From: Palsa-504 sp963739615
GTDB taxonomy: Bacteria > Actinomycetota > Actinomycetes > Streptosporangiales > Streptosporangiaceae
Direction of reading: 5' to 3'
NCBI GenBank assembly: GCA_963739615.1
Contig: CAVUBD010000021.1
Span: 62,001-126,000, forward strand
DNA: 64,000 bases
Part shown: piece by piece, positions 7,165-16,107 of the stretch
Numbering within the stretch: the stretch's first letter is position 1
How the letters are laid out: the number at the start of each line of letters is the position of its first letter
Made by a program: the position numbers and the translations under genes
The notes under the pieces: model-generated
The model's database searches: none
What the model was told of the DNA's origin: nothing
Seen by the model: the letters and a program-made list of their open reading frames with translations, nothing else

Positions 7165-9801
7165 GTGCGTGCGCGGCTGACCCTGCTCACTGGCCAGACG
7201 ACGTCCCTGGGTTTGTTCTGCGCGTTGCTGGTCGTGCCGGCGAGTTCGCTGTTCCTCGTCGAGTACGGCGCTGCGCGACTGCCATATGTCTACCTCGCCG
7301 TCGGAGCGTCGGGCGTTCTCGCGTCCTGGGGTATGTCTCGCGCCCAGCGGCGGTGGACGTTGCTGCAGATCGGCCTCACGGTGCTTGCGTCGTTGCTCGT
7401 CGTGGTGGCCGCCGGGTGGGTGCTCCTCGTGGTCGCCGAAGCGAGCTGGGTGACGTTTCCGTTGCTCGTGCTGTTCCCGCTGTCCATCCCGATCGGTCTC
7501 ATGCTGGTCGGTGCGCAGGCGGGAAGACTGCTCGACCTGCAGCAGATGAAGGCCACGTACTCGCGAGTGGTGGGCGGCTTCACTATCGGGCTCGCCGTGG
7601 GTGGTCTGCTCGCGGCCTGGCTGGTGCGGGTGACTGGCGACATCCGCCAGTTGCTCCTTCTCGACCTCGCGCCGCTGGCGGCATTCGCCGTGCTGCTGGC
7701 CCAGACCGGACGCCGTTACCCGGCCCAGCTGCACGCCGCACCCAGCCCGATCGCGGTGGCGCCGACGGCTAGAAAGACGCTGGGCCGCGGGCGCGTGACG
7801 CGGCTGGTGCTACTTGTCCTCGGCTACTCGGTGGCCTCGGCCGCAGCGACCCAGCTGCTGTACTTCATAGTGTGGGACCAGGCCGCGGCCAGATACCCGG
7901 ACGCGGCCCACCTCGCTGCCTTCCTCGGTGCCTTCGGGGCGATCATGAACACCGTCAGCATCGCCTTCGTCGTGCTATTGGCCGGCCGTCTGCTCCGCCG
8001 GTTCGGCGTCCGCCTCGGGCTCCTGGCCAACCCGGTCGCGGTGCTTGCCGTGGCGACGGTCAGTGTCGTGACCGGCGCGGTGGCGGGGTCGGCGACGACC
8101 GCGTTCTTTGTGCTGGCGTGCAGCACCCAGGTGACGGACATCGCGCTCACGGATGGCACCACCCGCACGTCGATCGTCGCCACGTACCAAGCGCTCGCCC
8201 CGGCCGAACGCCTCGCGGCGCAGACGTCGGTCGAGGCGGCGGGGGAACCTGCGGCGATTGCCGCAGTCGGTGGTCTGGTCCTGATCTTCGGCGCGCTCGG
8301 GCTCGGCATCTTGTGGCTCGCCGTTGCGACGGCGGTTCTCAGCGCGCTGTGGCTGGCGGTCGCCGCGCTGTGTCACCGCGAGTACGGACGGCGGCTGCGC
8401 GATTCGCTTGCGCGGCGCGACTGGGATCCCACGGCCCTGCTCGTGACTGATGCGGCCTCGCGCGCGGCCGTCGAGAGGCTGCTCAGCAGCGCGGATCCTC
8501 GTGACGTCCAGCTCGGCGTCGACGTGCTGACCGCTGCTGATCCCGCGCTGCTGGGCCGGCACATCGGCAGGCTGCTCGCCCACCCCGACGCCGAGCACCG
8601 GCGGATCGGGGTGCAGGCCGCGGTGGCTGCCGCCGATCCGGCCGCGGTACCGCAGCTCGTGCAGATCACGCGCGACGGGGCGCTGCCGGCTGATCTGCGG
8701 GTCAGCGCCGCGCACGCGATCGCGGCCCTCGGCTCGGATCTCTCGGCGCTCGCGGTGGTGCTCGATGACGCCGACCCTGAGCTGCGGCTCACCGCGGCCA
8801 TGCTGCTCACCCGCCGCGACGGGCCGCTGGCCGATCGCAGTCGCGCACTGTGTAACGCGGCTCTGGAATCGACAGACGCCGCGGTCGTCGCCGCGGCCCT
8901 GTCTGCCGTGGCTCAGGGGCCGGACGCCAGTTACGTTGCTGCGTTGATGACGCTCGCAGCACGCCACGCGGGCAGCCGATCTGCCATCGGGGCGGCGGTG
9001 GCCGCGCACGTCGGCCTGCCCGGCTGCGACGCGGCCGCACTCCAGCGGCTCGCGGTTACCGAGGAGCAGACCGCGACGCGGGCCATCGAGGCCCTGGGCC
9101 TGCGTCGGGACGGCGCGTCGCCGGACGTTCTGACGGAGCTGCTGAGCGGCCCCGATCGCCGCCTCGCCCGCGCCGCCGGGCACGCGATCGCAGCCAGGGG
9201 ACACGCGCTGGAGCCCGGCCTCGCCGAGCGGCTCGTGGCGTTGGAGAGCAGCCGTGCGGCTCGTGCCGCCGCCGCGGGCCAGGCCGTCGCCGGCCCTGGC
9301 CGGGCAGAGCATCTCCGCCGCGCGCTCGATGACGAGATCCGCGCTTGCGCGCGGCAGGCTCGCTGCCTCGCGGGCGCGGCCTTCGGCAATCAGTGGCTCA
9401 CCCGAGCGGTGGCGCAGCTGGCATCCTCGGCCGACGGCGACCGTGCGCTGGCCGTCGAGACGCTGGAACTGGAACTGGGCCGGAGGACCGCGGCCCGGCT
9501 GCTCGAACTGGTCGATCCGGACGTCGACGACGACGGGCGCCGGGCGCTTCTCGCGGCCGCCGTCCCGTCCGGCGGCCCCGCCGCCGAGCCGTGGCTGAAC
9601 GAGCTGCTGGACGACCCGCACACGTACTGGCAAGATGACTGGCTGCGCGCCTGTGCGCTCTACGCCGCGTCCGAACTCGCGCCGGAGAGCGCGGCGGCTG
9701 CGGCGCTCGCCTGGCAGGACGCCGCTGACCCGGTGCTGGCGGAAACCGCGCGGTGGCTGCGCGGCGAACTGGCCCGCCCGTCGCCGCCTCGAGCCGAGTA
9801 G
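7165..9801 (+). CDS. MFS/nucleotide-translocase-like membrane protein with C-terminal HEAT repeats
   Basis: 878 residues in two parts. Residues 1 to about 400 contain 11-12 hydrophobic segments resembling the MFS-type Npt1/Npt2 (ATP:ADP antiporter-like) group. Residues about 415-875 are Ala/Leu/Asp-rich helical repeats of HEAT type, with turns such as HPDAEHRRIG, DADPELRLTA and GPDRRLARAAG. Proteins joining this transporter, HEAT repeats and a cNMP-binding domain occur in other bacteria; here the cNMP domain is the separate upstream gene. Start is GTG at 7165. The substrate is unknown. The architecture suggests a cyclic-nucleotide-controlled transporter or scaffold. Confidence 0.8.
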   Translation: MRARLTLLTGQTTSLGLFCALLVVPASSLFLVEYGAARLPYVYLAVGASGVLASWGMSRAQRRWTLLQIGLTVLASLLVVVAAGWVLLVVAEASWVTFPLLVLFPLSIPIGLMLVGAQAGRLLDLQQMKATYSRVVGGFTIGLAVGGLLAAWLVRVTGDIRQLLLLDLAPLAAFAVLLAQTGRRYPAQLHAAPSPIAVAPTARKTLGRGRVTRLVLLVLGYSVASAAATQLLYFIVWDQAAARYPDAAHLAAFLGAFGAIMNTVSIAFVVLLAGRLLRRFGVRLGLLANPVAVLAVATVSVVTGAVAGSATTAFFVLACSTQVTDIALTDGTTRTSIVATYQALAPAERLAAQTSVEAAGEPAAIAAVGGLVLIFGALGLGILWLAVATAVLSALWLAVAALCHREYGRRLRDSLARRDWDPTALLVTDAASRAAVERLLSSADPRDVQLGVDVLTAADPALLGRHIGRLLAHPDAEHRRIGVQAAVAAADPAAVPQLVQITRDGALPADLRVSAAHAIAALGSDLSALAVVLDDADPELRLTAAMLLTRRDGPLADRSRALCNAALESTDAAVVAAALSAVAQGPDASYVAALMTLAARHAGSRSAIGAAVAAHVGLPGCDAAALQRLAVTEEQTATRAIEALGLRRDGASPDVLTELLSGPDRRLARAAGHAIAARGHALEPGLAERLVALESSRAARAAAAGQAVAGPGRAEHLRRALDDEIRACARQARCLAGAAFGNQWLTRAVAQLASSADGDRALAVETLELELGRRTAARLLELVDPDVDDDGRRALLAAAVPSGGPAAEPWLNELLDDPHTYWQDDWLRACALYAASELAPESAAAAALAWQDAADPVLAETARWLRGELARPSPPRAE

Positions 9802-10540
9802 CCGGGCCCGGTGTGACCTTGCTGCTGGAGCTGTGCCACGAACTGGGCGGCCGAGACGATGGGAAGGTAGTCCTTAAGGTAAAGCATAAGCTGTCGGCGA
9901 CCCTGCTCCCAGCTTCGCCATGCTGGCCATGCCAAGCTGCCGGCAGCGTGCTCGCTGGCCCTTAGCGGACCTGACACGCCGCACGCGCTGATTATTCAAG
10001 TATCGGCTCATCACCGGCGGCTATGACGGCTTCATCCCTGATGAAACCGTCCTAACCACCCCGGAATCGGCAGGCGGCAGTCTGCCACGTGGGATGGCGC
10101 GTTCGCGTCGCGCTAGCGATTACGGCGCGACGCGATACGCCAAGTCGTGGAACGACCGCGAGATTGCCGGCCTGGCGCAGTGCGGCCGCCAGCCGGAGCT
10201 GCTGCCAGCGAGCGCCAGGTTGCCTGGCGGCACCGGCAATGCAGGCAGCGACGTAAGCGGCATGCCGGTCCAGGCCGCCGCGGGCCTGCGCTGGGGCGAA
10301 CTGGCCAGCTGCTGCCGGGTCGTCCTCGCGGTACGGGACATCCAGGCGCTGTTCGAGCACGTCCTCTTCGGGCTTGCCGTGCGGGATACCGGCCGGCATG
10401 GAGGGCAGCTCACGATCGCCGGCGTCATGGTCTGCGTCCTGGTCATCGGCGTCCTCGTCCTCGGGGGTGCTGTCGATGACTGGATGTCATGGCTGCACGT
10501 CTTGCTGGCAAGACCCCGGGCGCAAACACGCAGCCCGCAT
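9802..10540. other. gene-poor degraded interval
   Basis: About 740 bases with no reading frame that looks coding by composition or motif. The open frames here change character along their length and carry no recognisable domain. It continues into the diacylglycerol-kinase remnant and appears to be decayed sequence. Confidence 0.5.
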
Positions 10541-10544
10541 CGGT

Positions 10545-10745
10545 GACGGGCAGGCCCTGGGCCGCAAGGCGGTGGCCGACGGCGCGGACCTGCTCGGGGT
10601 GGCCGGCGGGGACAGGACCCAGACGTTCGTAGAACGATGCCCTGCTTCGCGCCTATGCCGAGGTGCTCAAGAGCCCCGCCTACCGGGACGACAAGCGGAA
10701 AACCGCGCCACGGTCCGCGCGACATGCTTGCCTGGGACGCGTTGG
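10545..10745 (+). pseudogene. remnant of a diacylglycerol-kinase-family gene
   Basis: Two recognisable pieces of a DAGK catalytic domain lie close together. ADGADLLGVAGGDRTQ (about 10580-10626) matches the ATP-site GGDGT block with Gly changed to Arg. YAEVLKSPAYRDDKRKT (from about 10655, another frame) matches the conserved segment found some 60-70 residues further on in intact proteins. Here the blocks are only about 10-15 codons apart and in different frames, so the middle has been deleted. Confidence 0.5.
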
Positions 10746-10828
10746 TGTGCCTGGCCAGGCCGAAAGTCCCGTTACGGGTGCCCGATCGGCTGTAGCGCAG
10801 GGCTGGGAGCCACCGCGAAAGTCGGAGC

Positions 10829-11515
10829 ATGGGCACGGCAGTCAGCACGCATTCTGTGTTTGCCGCACGTACGGTGAGCCACGGGCGCGCGGGAACCTTC
10901 GGCGCGCCCGGCCAGGTCCGGCTGGCTGGCCGGGCCATGGCGGTGCCGGGCGGGCGGTACTCTGCCGGTCTCGGCATCGACGTGGACGGCCGAGGCGCGG
11001 AGGTCAAGCGGTGGTCCGTGGCCGTGCCCCTGTCCGGCGGCGTTATCTCGGCGCGTGCCGCGGAACGGGTGTTCGGTGTGCCGGCGGCAGCCGGACTGGC
11101 TCGGATCGGCCAGCCGCGTCATATGCGGGCCGGTGGCCTGGTCGCGATGCTCGATTCCGGCGGCTACGCCCGCTACGGTTTCTGCATCGCCGCCCGGCCG
11201 CTCGAGCCCTCCGGGATGGTCGATGAGCGGGACGAGGGTCAGGTCGCCGTGATCGGCCGCAGCTTCGCGGCTTATCTGCAGCTGCGCGCCGACTGGGGGC
11301 GCTCTGCCCGGCTGGGGCCCGGTGAGCGCGCCGTGACCGCCGCACGGCCCCTCGAGGTGACCAATGCGCCGCTATGGGGTGAGGGGTCTGGCCGGGCTGG
11401 CACCGGGGAGCGGCCTGGAATGCCGGCCGGTATGGCTGGCGCAGGCCTACGGCCGGGCCAAGGCCTGCTGCCCGGCAGGCCAGGCCTGCGTGGCGCTGCG
11501 GTGAGCCTACCATGA
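10829..11515 (+). CDS. hypothetical protein, translationally coupled to the DnaJ fusion gene
   Basis: A 228-residue frame starting at ATG 10829 with no domain I recognise. The central part (about residues 40-155) has ordinary globular composition, for example RYSAGLGIDVDGRG and GGLVAMLDSGGYARYGF. The last 60 residues are Gly/Pro/Arg-rich. Its stop overlaps the ATG of the next gene as ATGA, the usual sign of coupling, which is the main reason to believe it is real. It adjoins the DAGK remnant and could itself be partly degraded. Confidence 0.4.
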   Translation: MGTAVSTHSVFAARTVSHGRAGTFGAPGQVRLAGRAMAVPGGRYSAGLGIDVDGRGAEVKRWSVAVPLSGGVISARAAERVFGVPAAAGLARIGQPRHMRAGGLVAMLDSGGYARYGFCIAARPLEPSGMVDERDEGQVAVIGRSFAAYLQLRADWGRSARLGPGERAVTAARPLEVTNAPLWGEGSGRAGTGERPGMPAGMAGAGLRPGQGLLPGRPGLRGAAVSLP

Positions 11516-13050
11516 ACAGCTCGCGTGACTACTACGAGGTGCTCGGCGTCCCGCGTGATGCCGATACCAAGACCATCAAGAACGCGTTCCGCCAGCTGGC
11601 CCGCCGCTACCACCCTGACACCAGCACCGAGCCGGACGCGGAGCAGCGGTTTAAGGAGATCGCCGAAGCCTATGGCGTGCTATCCGATCCGGCCAAGCGA
11701 GTGAGCTACGACGCGCAGGGGTCCGCTGGCCTGGCCGGGGCCACCGCAGAAGACCTGTGGGGCGGTATTGACTTCGCCGATATCTTCGGGTCAGGCGCAG
11801 CCGTGTTCGGTAGTCTGTTCGAGCGACTGTTCGGGCCGCCCGTGGCGGGCCCGCCGTGTGGCGAGGACGTGTGCCTGGACCTGGTCATCTCCTTGGAGGA
11901 GGTGCTGACCGGCGGGACACAAGCAGTCACGATCCGCCGCCCGGGCCCATGCCCGGAGTGCGCGGGCAGCGGATCCCGGTCCGGCTCCGCTCTGCGCCGT
12001 TGCCCGGGCTGCGGCGGGACCGGCCAGCTGGCCGCGGCAAGCCGCCACGGCCCGCTGATAGTCCGCCAGGTGACCACGTGCCCGGGGTGTGCGGGCCGGG
12101 GATGTGTCATCAATCAGCCCTGCCCGGCCTGTGAGGCCAGCGGAAGGGCCCTGCGGGAGGAGAAGGTCACCATTCGCATCCCGCCCGGCATCCCGGAGGG
12201 AGCCACGCTGCGGCTGGGTGGGCGCGGAATGCCGAGTCCCATGCCCGGCGGCCCGCCGGGCGACGCGTACGCGAGTATCCGGACCCGCGCCGACCCCCGG
12301 TTCACCCGGGCCGGCGACGATCTGTGGCACGACTTGCACGTTCAGGCACCCGATGCCGCGCTCGGCACTACCGCGGCCGTGGCCGCACTCCAGGGGCAGG
12401 TGCGGGTCCAGGTGCCACCGGGAACCCAGCCCGGCAGCGTGCTGCGGGTCGAGGGCAGGGGCCTGCCGCGTTATGGCGGGCACGGCCGCGGCAGCCTGAA
12501 CCTCACCGTGGTCCTCGACATCCCGCGGCAGCTCAGCTCGCGGCAGCGGCAGCTCTACGAGCAGCTCCGGGCCGAGGATGCCGGGATAGGAAGCACAGCG
12601 GGCGGATCTGGTGAGCCGGACGCTCCCCGATCCGGTCGAAGGATAACGGCCGATGCCGGCCGACGGCACGCCGCAGGCCGCGGCTTGATTATCTTCGCGT
12701 CGGTCTTGCTACTGGTCACCGGCGTCGTTAACCTCGTCGGCGGCATCGCCGCGATCACCGGCTCACACATTCTCATCACCAACGCCCACTACATGTCCGG
12801 CGGCCTGCACGCCTGGGGCTGGATCATGACCATCTTGGGCGCCGTGCAACTGCTGGCGGCTGCCGGGATCTGGGCGGGCAACCAGCCGGCCCGATGGTTC
12901 GCCATGGCCCTGGTCGGGCTCAACGCCACCGGCCAGATGTTCGTCATCCCCGCCTACCCGTCCTGGTCCCTGATGATTATCGCGGCCGACATCGTAGCGC
13001 TGTGGGGGCTGTGCGCCCACGGCAACCGCGAGAACCCGGATGCCAACTAA
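11512..13050 (+). CDS. DnaJ co-chaperone fused to a C-terminal four-TM DUF7144 domain
   Basis: 512 residues. J domain 6-70 with HPD at 34-36; short linker; zinc-binding region 147-211 with CPECAGSG, CPGCGGTG, CPGCAGRG and a slightly degenerate CPACEASG; substrate-binding C-terminal domains about 215-350. An uninterrupted linker leads to four hydrophobic segments (about 392-412, 433-455, 462-480, 485-503) that closely match the free-standing DUF7144 protein at 17654-18085, including GRG-IFAS, HAWGW, GNQ-ARWF and VALWGLCA. Normal DnaJ proteins are soluble, about 380 residues, and stimulate DnaK ATPase. This one should be membrane-anchored. It lies outside the heat-shock operon, which has its own dnaJ. 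Confidence 0.88.
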   Translation: MNSSRDYYEVLGVPRDADTKTIKNAFRQLARRYHPDTSTEPDAEQRFKEIAEAYGVLSDPAKRVSYDAQGSAGLAGATAEDLWGGIDFADIFGSGAAVFGSLFERLFGPPVAGPPCGEDVCLDLVISLEEVLTGGTQAVTIRRPGPCPECAGSGSRSGSALRRCPGCGGTGQLAAASRHGPLIVRQVTTCPGCAGRGCVINQPCPACEASGRALREEKVTIRIPPGIPEGATLRLGGRGMPSPMPGGPPGDAYASIRTRADPRFTRAGDDLWHDLHVQAPDAALGTTAAVAALQGQVRVQVPPGTQPGSVLRVEGRGLPRYGGHGRGSLNLTVVLDIPRQLSSRQRQLYEQLRAEDAGIGSTAGGSGEPDAPRSGRRITADAGRRHAAGRGLIIFASVLLLVTGVVNLVGGIAAITGSHILITNAHYMSGGLHAWGWIMTILGAVQLLAAAGIWAGNQPARWFAMALVGLNATGQMFVIPAYPSWSLMIIAADIVALWGLCAHGNRENPDAN

Positions 13051-13051
13051 C

Positions 13052-13178
13052 CAGGAATCTACGACGGCGCCAAGGTGGTCCTCAAACCGGTCTTCGGCGC
13101 GCTGGCCGACCGCACCTGGCCCAAGCCGGTGATGGCCGACCGCCTTGCCCTGTTCGCGGCCGCCTTGGACGCCGTTGA
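13052..13178 (+). pseudogene. remnant of an MFS transporter
   Basis: Directly after the DnaJ fusion, GIYDGAKVVLKPVFGALADR (about 13054-13113) matches the motif-A loop region of actinobacterial MFS permeases. Neither flanking membrane segments nor a start codon are present and the similarity fades within 40 codons. It is an isolated fragment. Confidence 0.45.
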
Positions 13179-13611
13179 CGTGGGGGAAACGACAGCGTCA
13201 CTGTCGTCTGGGAAATCTTTCAGGTCATCCTCAAGGCCTTTCGGTTCTCCCGTGCCCGCCACGCCGATCATGGGCGTTCCGCCCCCGCTATTGAGGAAGG
13301 CGCAAGCCCGGCACCGTGTCCGAAGACCGCCGAACCGGGACGTTCGACACCTTGAGTGGGGCCCTTAGCCTGTTCCCGCCCGGTCCCAGGCAACCTAGGC
13401 GTGGACCTTACACCATTAGAACCATCTGCAAGCGCTCGGGGAGCGGCTGACCAGCTGCTGCCTGGCATGCTCGAGCCAGTACGAGAGCACCTACCGGGGG
13501 CGCTGGAGGACCAAGTTCCTCCGAGCGGCCACCACGTTGTGTCAGGTGCTGGGCCTCAAGCAGCGTTATGGGATAGTCCATCTGGTGGGAACATTCCCAG
13601 GACAAAGTGTG
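13179..13611. other. gene-poor interval
   Basis: About 430 bases without a supported gene. A short frame around 13436-13600 rich in Cys and Arg (LTSCCLACSSQYEST...) may be another fragment but matches no family I can name. Confidence 0.4.
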
Positions 13612-13625
13612 CAGGAGGTGACATC

Positions 13626-13934
13626 ATGGTGACCCCGCAAGAGCAGCAATACACCAAGACGATCAAGCAGGTTCAGGACGCGATGCTGGCCGGGCTGGAG
13701 ACATGGACCCGGACCTTTCAGCAGGCGCTTGACGAGCTGTCGGCCGCTACGTCGGCGCGCGAGCAGTTGATCGACCAGGGGTTCGACTTCATCAGCAAGC
13801 TAGTGAACGCTCAGCTGAATGCTGAGCGGCATTTCGCCAGGCAGCTGGCGGCGACCGGCACTGCGGTCACCGAAACCGTCCGGGCCGGTGCCGCGGAGAT
13901 GACTGAAGCCCTCCGGGGCGGTTCAGTTCTCTGA
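13626..13934 (+). CDS. small phasin-like helical protein
   Basis: Start is ATG at 13626, preceded by a strong AGGAGG at about 13612, giving 102 residues. The sequence is almost entirely amphipathic helix without Cys, Pro-rich parts or membrane segments (QDAMLAGLETWTRTFQQAL, NAQLNAERHFARQLAATG). Phasin-like proteins and other granule- or complex-coating helical proteins look like this, but similarity is by pattern only. The strong ribosome site and clean codon pattern argue that it is expressed. Confidence 0.65.
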   Translation: MVTPQEQQYTKTIKQVQDAMLAGLETWTRTFQQALDELSAATSAREQLIDQGFDFISKLVNAQLNAERHFARQLAATGTAVTETVRAGAAEMTEALRGGSVL

Positions 13935-14015
13935 AGCCGAGACAACGCGACTGCCGCGCGTGCCGCAATCCACGCGGCACTGGTGACTTGACGGCGGGAT
14001 CTACCGCGGTCGCGA

Positions 14016-15479
14016 TTACCGCCCGGACATACGCCCACAGTTGTGCGCTCGTGAGCTGGCCGCAGGAGCGTCCGGCTCGTAGCCGGACAGCGTTGCGCGG
14101 GCGAGTGCGGTGATGAACGCGGCCGGGGATGCGGCGCTGGTGAACAGGGACCGCTGGCGGTCGGCTCCGGTCCCCCGGTCGTCGAGCCGGCGCAGCAGCC
14201 CGGTGATGATCTGGGTGTCGCCGTGGTCGCTGAGCGCGGGGCGGACATGATCAAGCAGGCGGGAGCGGAGCGTCGCCGCATCGGCGGCCTGCCCGGTGAC
14301 CGGGTCGAGGCCTGCCCCGGCGAACCCGTGCCGCGCCGCGGCGGCCAGCGCCGCGGCGACCTGCCGGGCGGGCGGCGCTGCCGCCGGCGTCCCGCGGCGG
14401 GCCTCGGCCAGGGCGGTGGCGACCAGGGCGCGGGTCAGCCCCGCCAGCAGCACCGCGGTGCCGGCGTCGAGGCAGACGTCGGCGACCCGGACCTCGACGG
14501 TGGGGTAGCACGGGGACAGCCGGGCCAGGAAGTAGACGCTCCGCTCGTCCAGCGCCGCCCCTTGCCCGATGAGGCAGCGGACTGCCGTGTCGTAGGCGGC
14601 CGCATCCGGCCACGCCGCGGGCGGCACCGCGGTCGGCCAGCGTGACTGGAGCACATACCGCCAGCTGGCCCATCCGGTATCGTGCCCGCCGGCGATCGGG
14701 GAGTTGGCGGTGACGGCGAGCAGCGGCGCCAGCCAGGGCCGCAGCCGGGCCAGGACCTGGACGCCCACGTCCCGGGAGGGGACCCCGACGTGCACGTGGC
14801 AGGCGCAGGTGCCGGCCTCGGCCACCACCGGGCCGTACCGGCGGGCCAGCTCCCGGTAGCGGGGCTGGCCGGTCACGGCGGCCAGCCCGGGGGTGCGGTA
14901 CGGCGCGACCCCGGAGGCCACCAGCCGGCAGCCCAGCCGCGCCGCGGCGGCCGCGGCGAGCCGCCGGAGCCGGATCAGCTCGCGGCCGGCCTCGTCCAGG
15001 CCGGTGCACACCCTGGTGCCGGTCTCCACCTGGAACCGCATCAGCTCCTGCTGGATCCCCGGCTCCCCGTCGAGCATCCGCACCAGATCGGGGCCGGCCA
15101 GCACGGTGGCGCCGGTGGACGGGTCCAGGAGCACGAACTCCTCCTCTACCCCCAGCGTGATCGCGGCGGCCGCGCGCACCGCCCCCGGCGCGCCACCGGG
15201 CACCGTCGCGGCCCGTCCTGCACCGCACGATCCGGGCATGACCACGACCGCCTGCTGCTCCGGGGGCGGGCACAGCGGGAGCCGCTGGCCCAGCGCGCTG
15301 GCCAGGCCGGCGACTGCGCGGGCTGCGGGGATCAGCGGCCATAGCAGTGCGGCCAGCGTGAGGGAGGCCGCCGCCTGCACGGCCACCACCTCGGCACCGG
15401 CCAGCGTGACGACCTGTCCGGCTGCCTTCCAGGTTGCGTCCAGCGGCTGCTCGGCCGAGATCGGCACGGTCCGGGCCAT
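14016..15479 (-). CDS. carboxylate-amine ligase, GCS2 (YbdK-like) family, with N-terminal extension
   Basis: Start is ATG at 15479 with AAAGGAC upstream, giving 487 residues. From about residue 110 the GCS2 fold begins with LGVEEEFVLLDPSTG. Further family blocks are GTCACHVHVGVPSRD, NSPIAGGHDTGWASWR and PTVEVRVADVCLD. These enzymes have weak glutamate-cysteine ligase activity or unknown amine ligase activity. The first 100 residues are an extra segment, with a helical Ala-rich part at about 22-65 and a Cys/Pro-rich linker, not usual in the family (about 370 residues). It reads toward the phasin-like gene. Confidence 0.82.
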   Translation of the reverse strand: MARTVPISAEQPLDATWKAAGQVVTLAGAEVVAVQAAASLTLAALLWPLIPAARAVAGLASALGQRLPLCPPPEQQAVVVMPGSCGAGRAATVPGGAPGAVRAAAAITLGVEEEFVLLDPSTGATVLAGPDLVRMLDGEPGIQQELMRFQVETGTRVCTGLDEAGRELIRLRRLAAAAAARLGCRLVASGVAPYRTPGLAAVTGQPRYRELARRYGPVVAEAGTCACHVHVGVPSRDVGVQVLARLRPWLAPLLAVTANSPIAGGHDTGWASWRYVLQSRWPTAVPPAAWPDAAAYDTAVRCLIGQGAALDERSVYFLARLSPCYPTVEVRVADVCLDAGTAVLLAGLTRALVATALAEARRGTPAAAPPARQVAAALAAAARHGFAGAGLDPVTGQAADAATLRSRLLDHVRPALSDHGDTQIITGLLRRLDDRGTGADRQRSLFTSAASPAAFITALARATLSGYEPDAPAASSRAHNCGRMSGR

Positions 15480-15756
15480 TGCCTGGTCCTTTCTGCCGTT
15501 GAGGACACGCCATGAGTCCCCGACTATACGGCTGTCACCCATGGCGTCCAAGGGGGGCCAGGCGAGGATCAGGACGGCTGACCATCGCACCCAAGAGCAC
15601 CCGCCCAGAGGCAAGGCTCCGCCGGGTGCTCTGTCTTGGCTGGTCAGAAGGGTGGCTCGCCGCTGCCCGCCGGAGTCGCCCGCCGCCCACGGACCCGAGC
15701 CGCCCCCCGCCGATAGCCCCGAAGCCTCGGCTGCCTCACCCCCGGTGACACGTTCC

Positions 15757-16107
15757 TTACCGGCGGCCCTTCTGGGCCGCGACGGCCTGGCCCACTGTCT
15801 GGTGGATGCCGAAGACCTCCGTTAGCCCGGTGATCCGGAAGATCTTCAAGATCCGCTGCTGCGTGCAGACCAGATCCAGCGAGCCGTCGTGCGCCCGCAC
15901 CCGCTTCAGGCCGCCGACCAGCACCCCGAGGCCGGTGGAGTCGAGGAACCCTACCTTCTCCAAGTTGACGACCAGATGGTAGTTGTTCTTGCTGACCAGA
16001 TCGATGAGCAGATCACGCAGCCGCGGCGCCGTATAGATATCGATCTCGCCCTGGGCGTCGATGACCTCGATGCCGTCGCTGGCGTAGTGACCCAGCTTCA
16101 GATCCAC
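15757..16107 (-). CDS. bldG: BldG/RsbV-type STAS anti-anti-sigma factor
   Basis: Start is GTG at 16107, chosen because GGAGGG lies about 8 bases upstream; 116 residues. It is a single STAS domain with the phosphorylatable serine in FLDSTGLGVLVGG (Ser57). Strong resemblance to streptomycete BldG runs its whole length (GEIDIYTAPRLR, RILKIFRITGL). Such proteins sequester anti-sigma kinases when unphosphorylated and so control sigma factors in stress and development. No anti-sigma kinase gene adjoins it. The symbol rests on similarity, not synteny. An AT-rich stretch at 16195-16245 probably holds its promoter. Confidence 0.85.
   Translation of the reverse strand: MDLKLGHYASDGIEVIDAQGEIDIYTAPRLRDLLIDLVSKNNYHLVVNLEKVGFLDSTGLGVLVGGLKRVRAHDGSLDLVCTQQRILKIFRITGLTEVFGIHQTVGQAVAAQKGRR

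Noticed and set aside
7975..9633. 552-residue minus-strand frame
   Set aside because: Antisense shadow of the HEAT-repeat coding region; very high Arg/Gln content and no domain.
9660..9977. Minus-strand frame with a hydrophobic LKDYLPIVSAAQFVAQLQQQ stretch
   Set aside because: Mostly antisense to the end of the HEAT gene; the short outside part matches no family I know.
10120..11007. 295-residue minus-strand frame
   Set aside because: Pro/Arg/Ser-rich throughout, no motif, and overlaps the DAGK fragments on the other strand.
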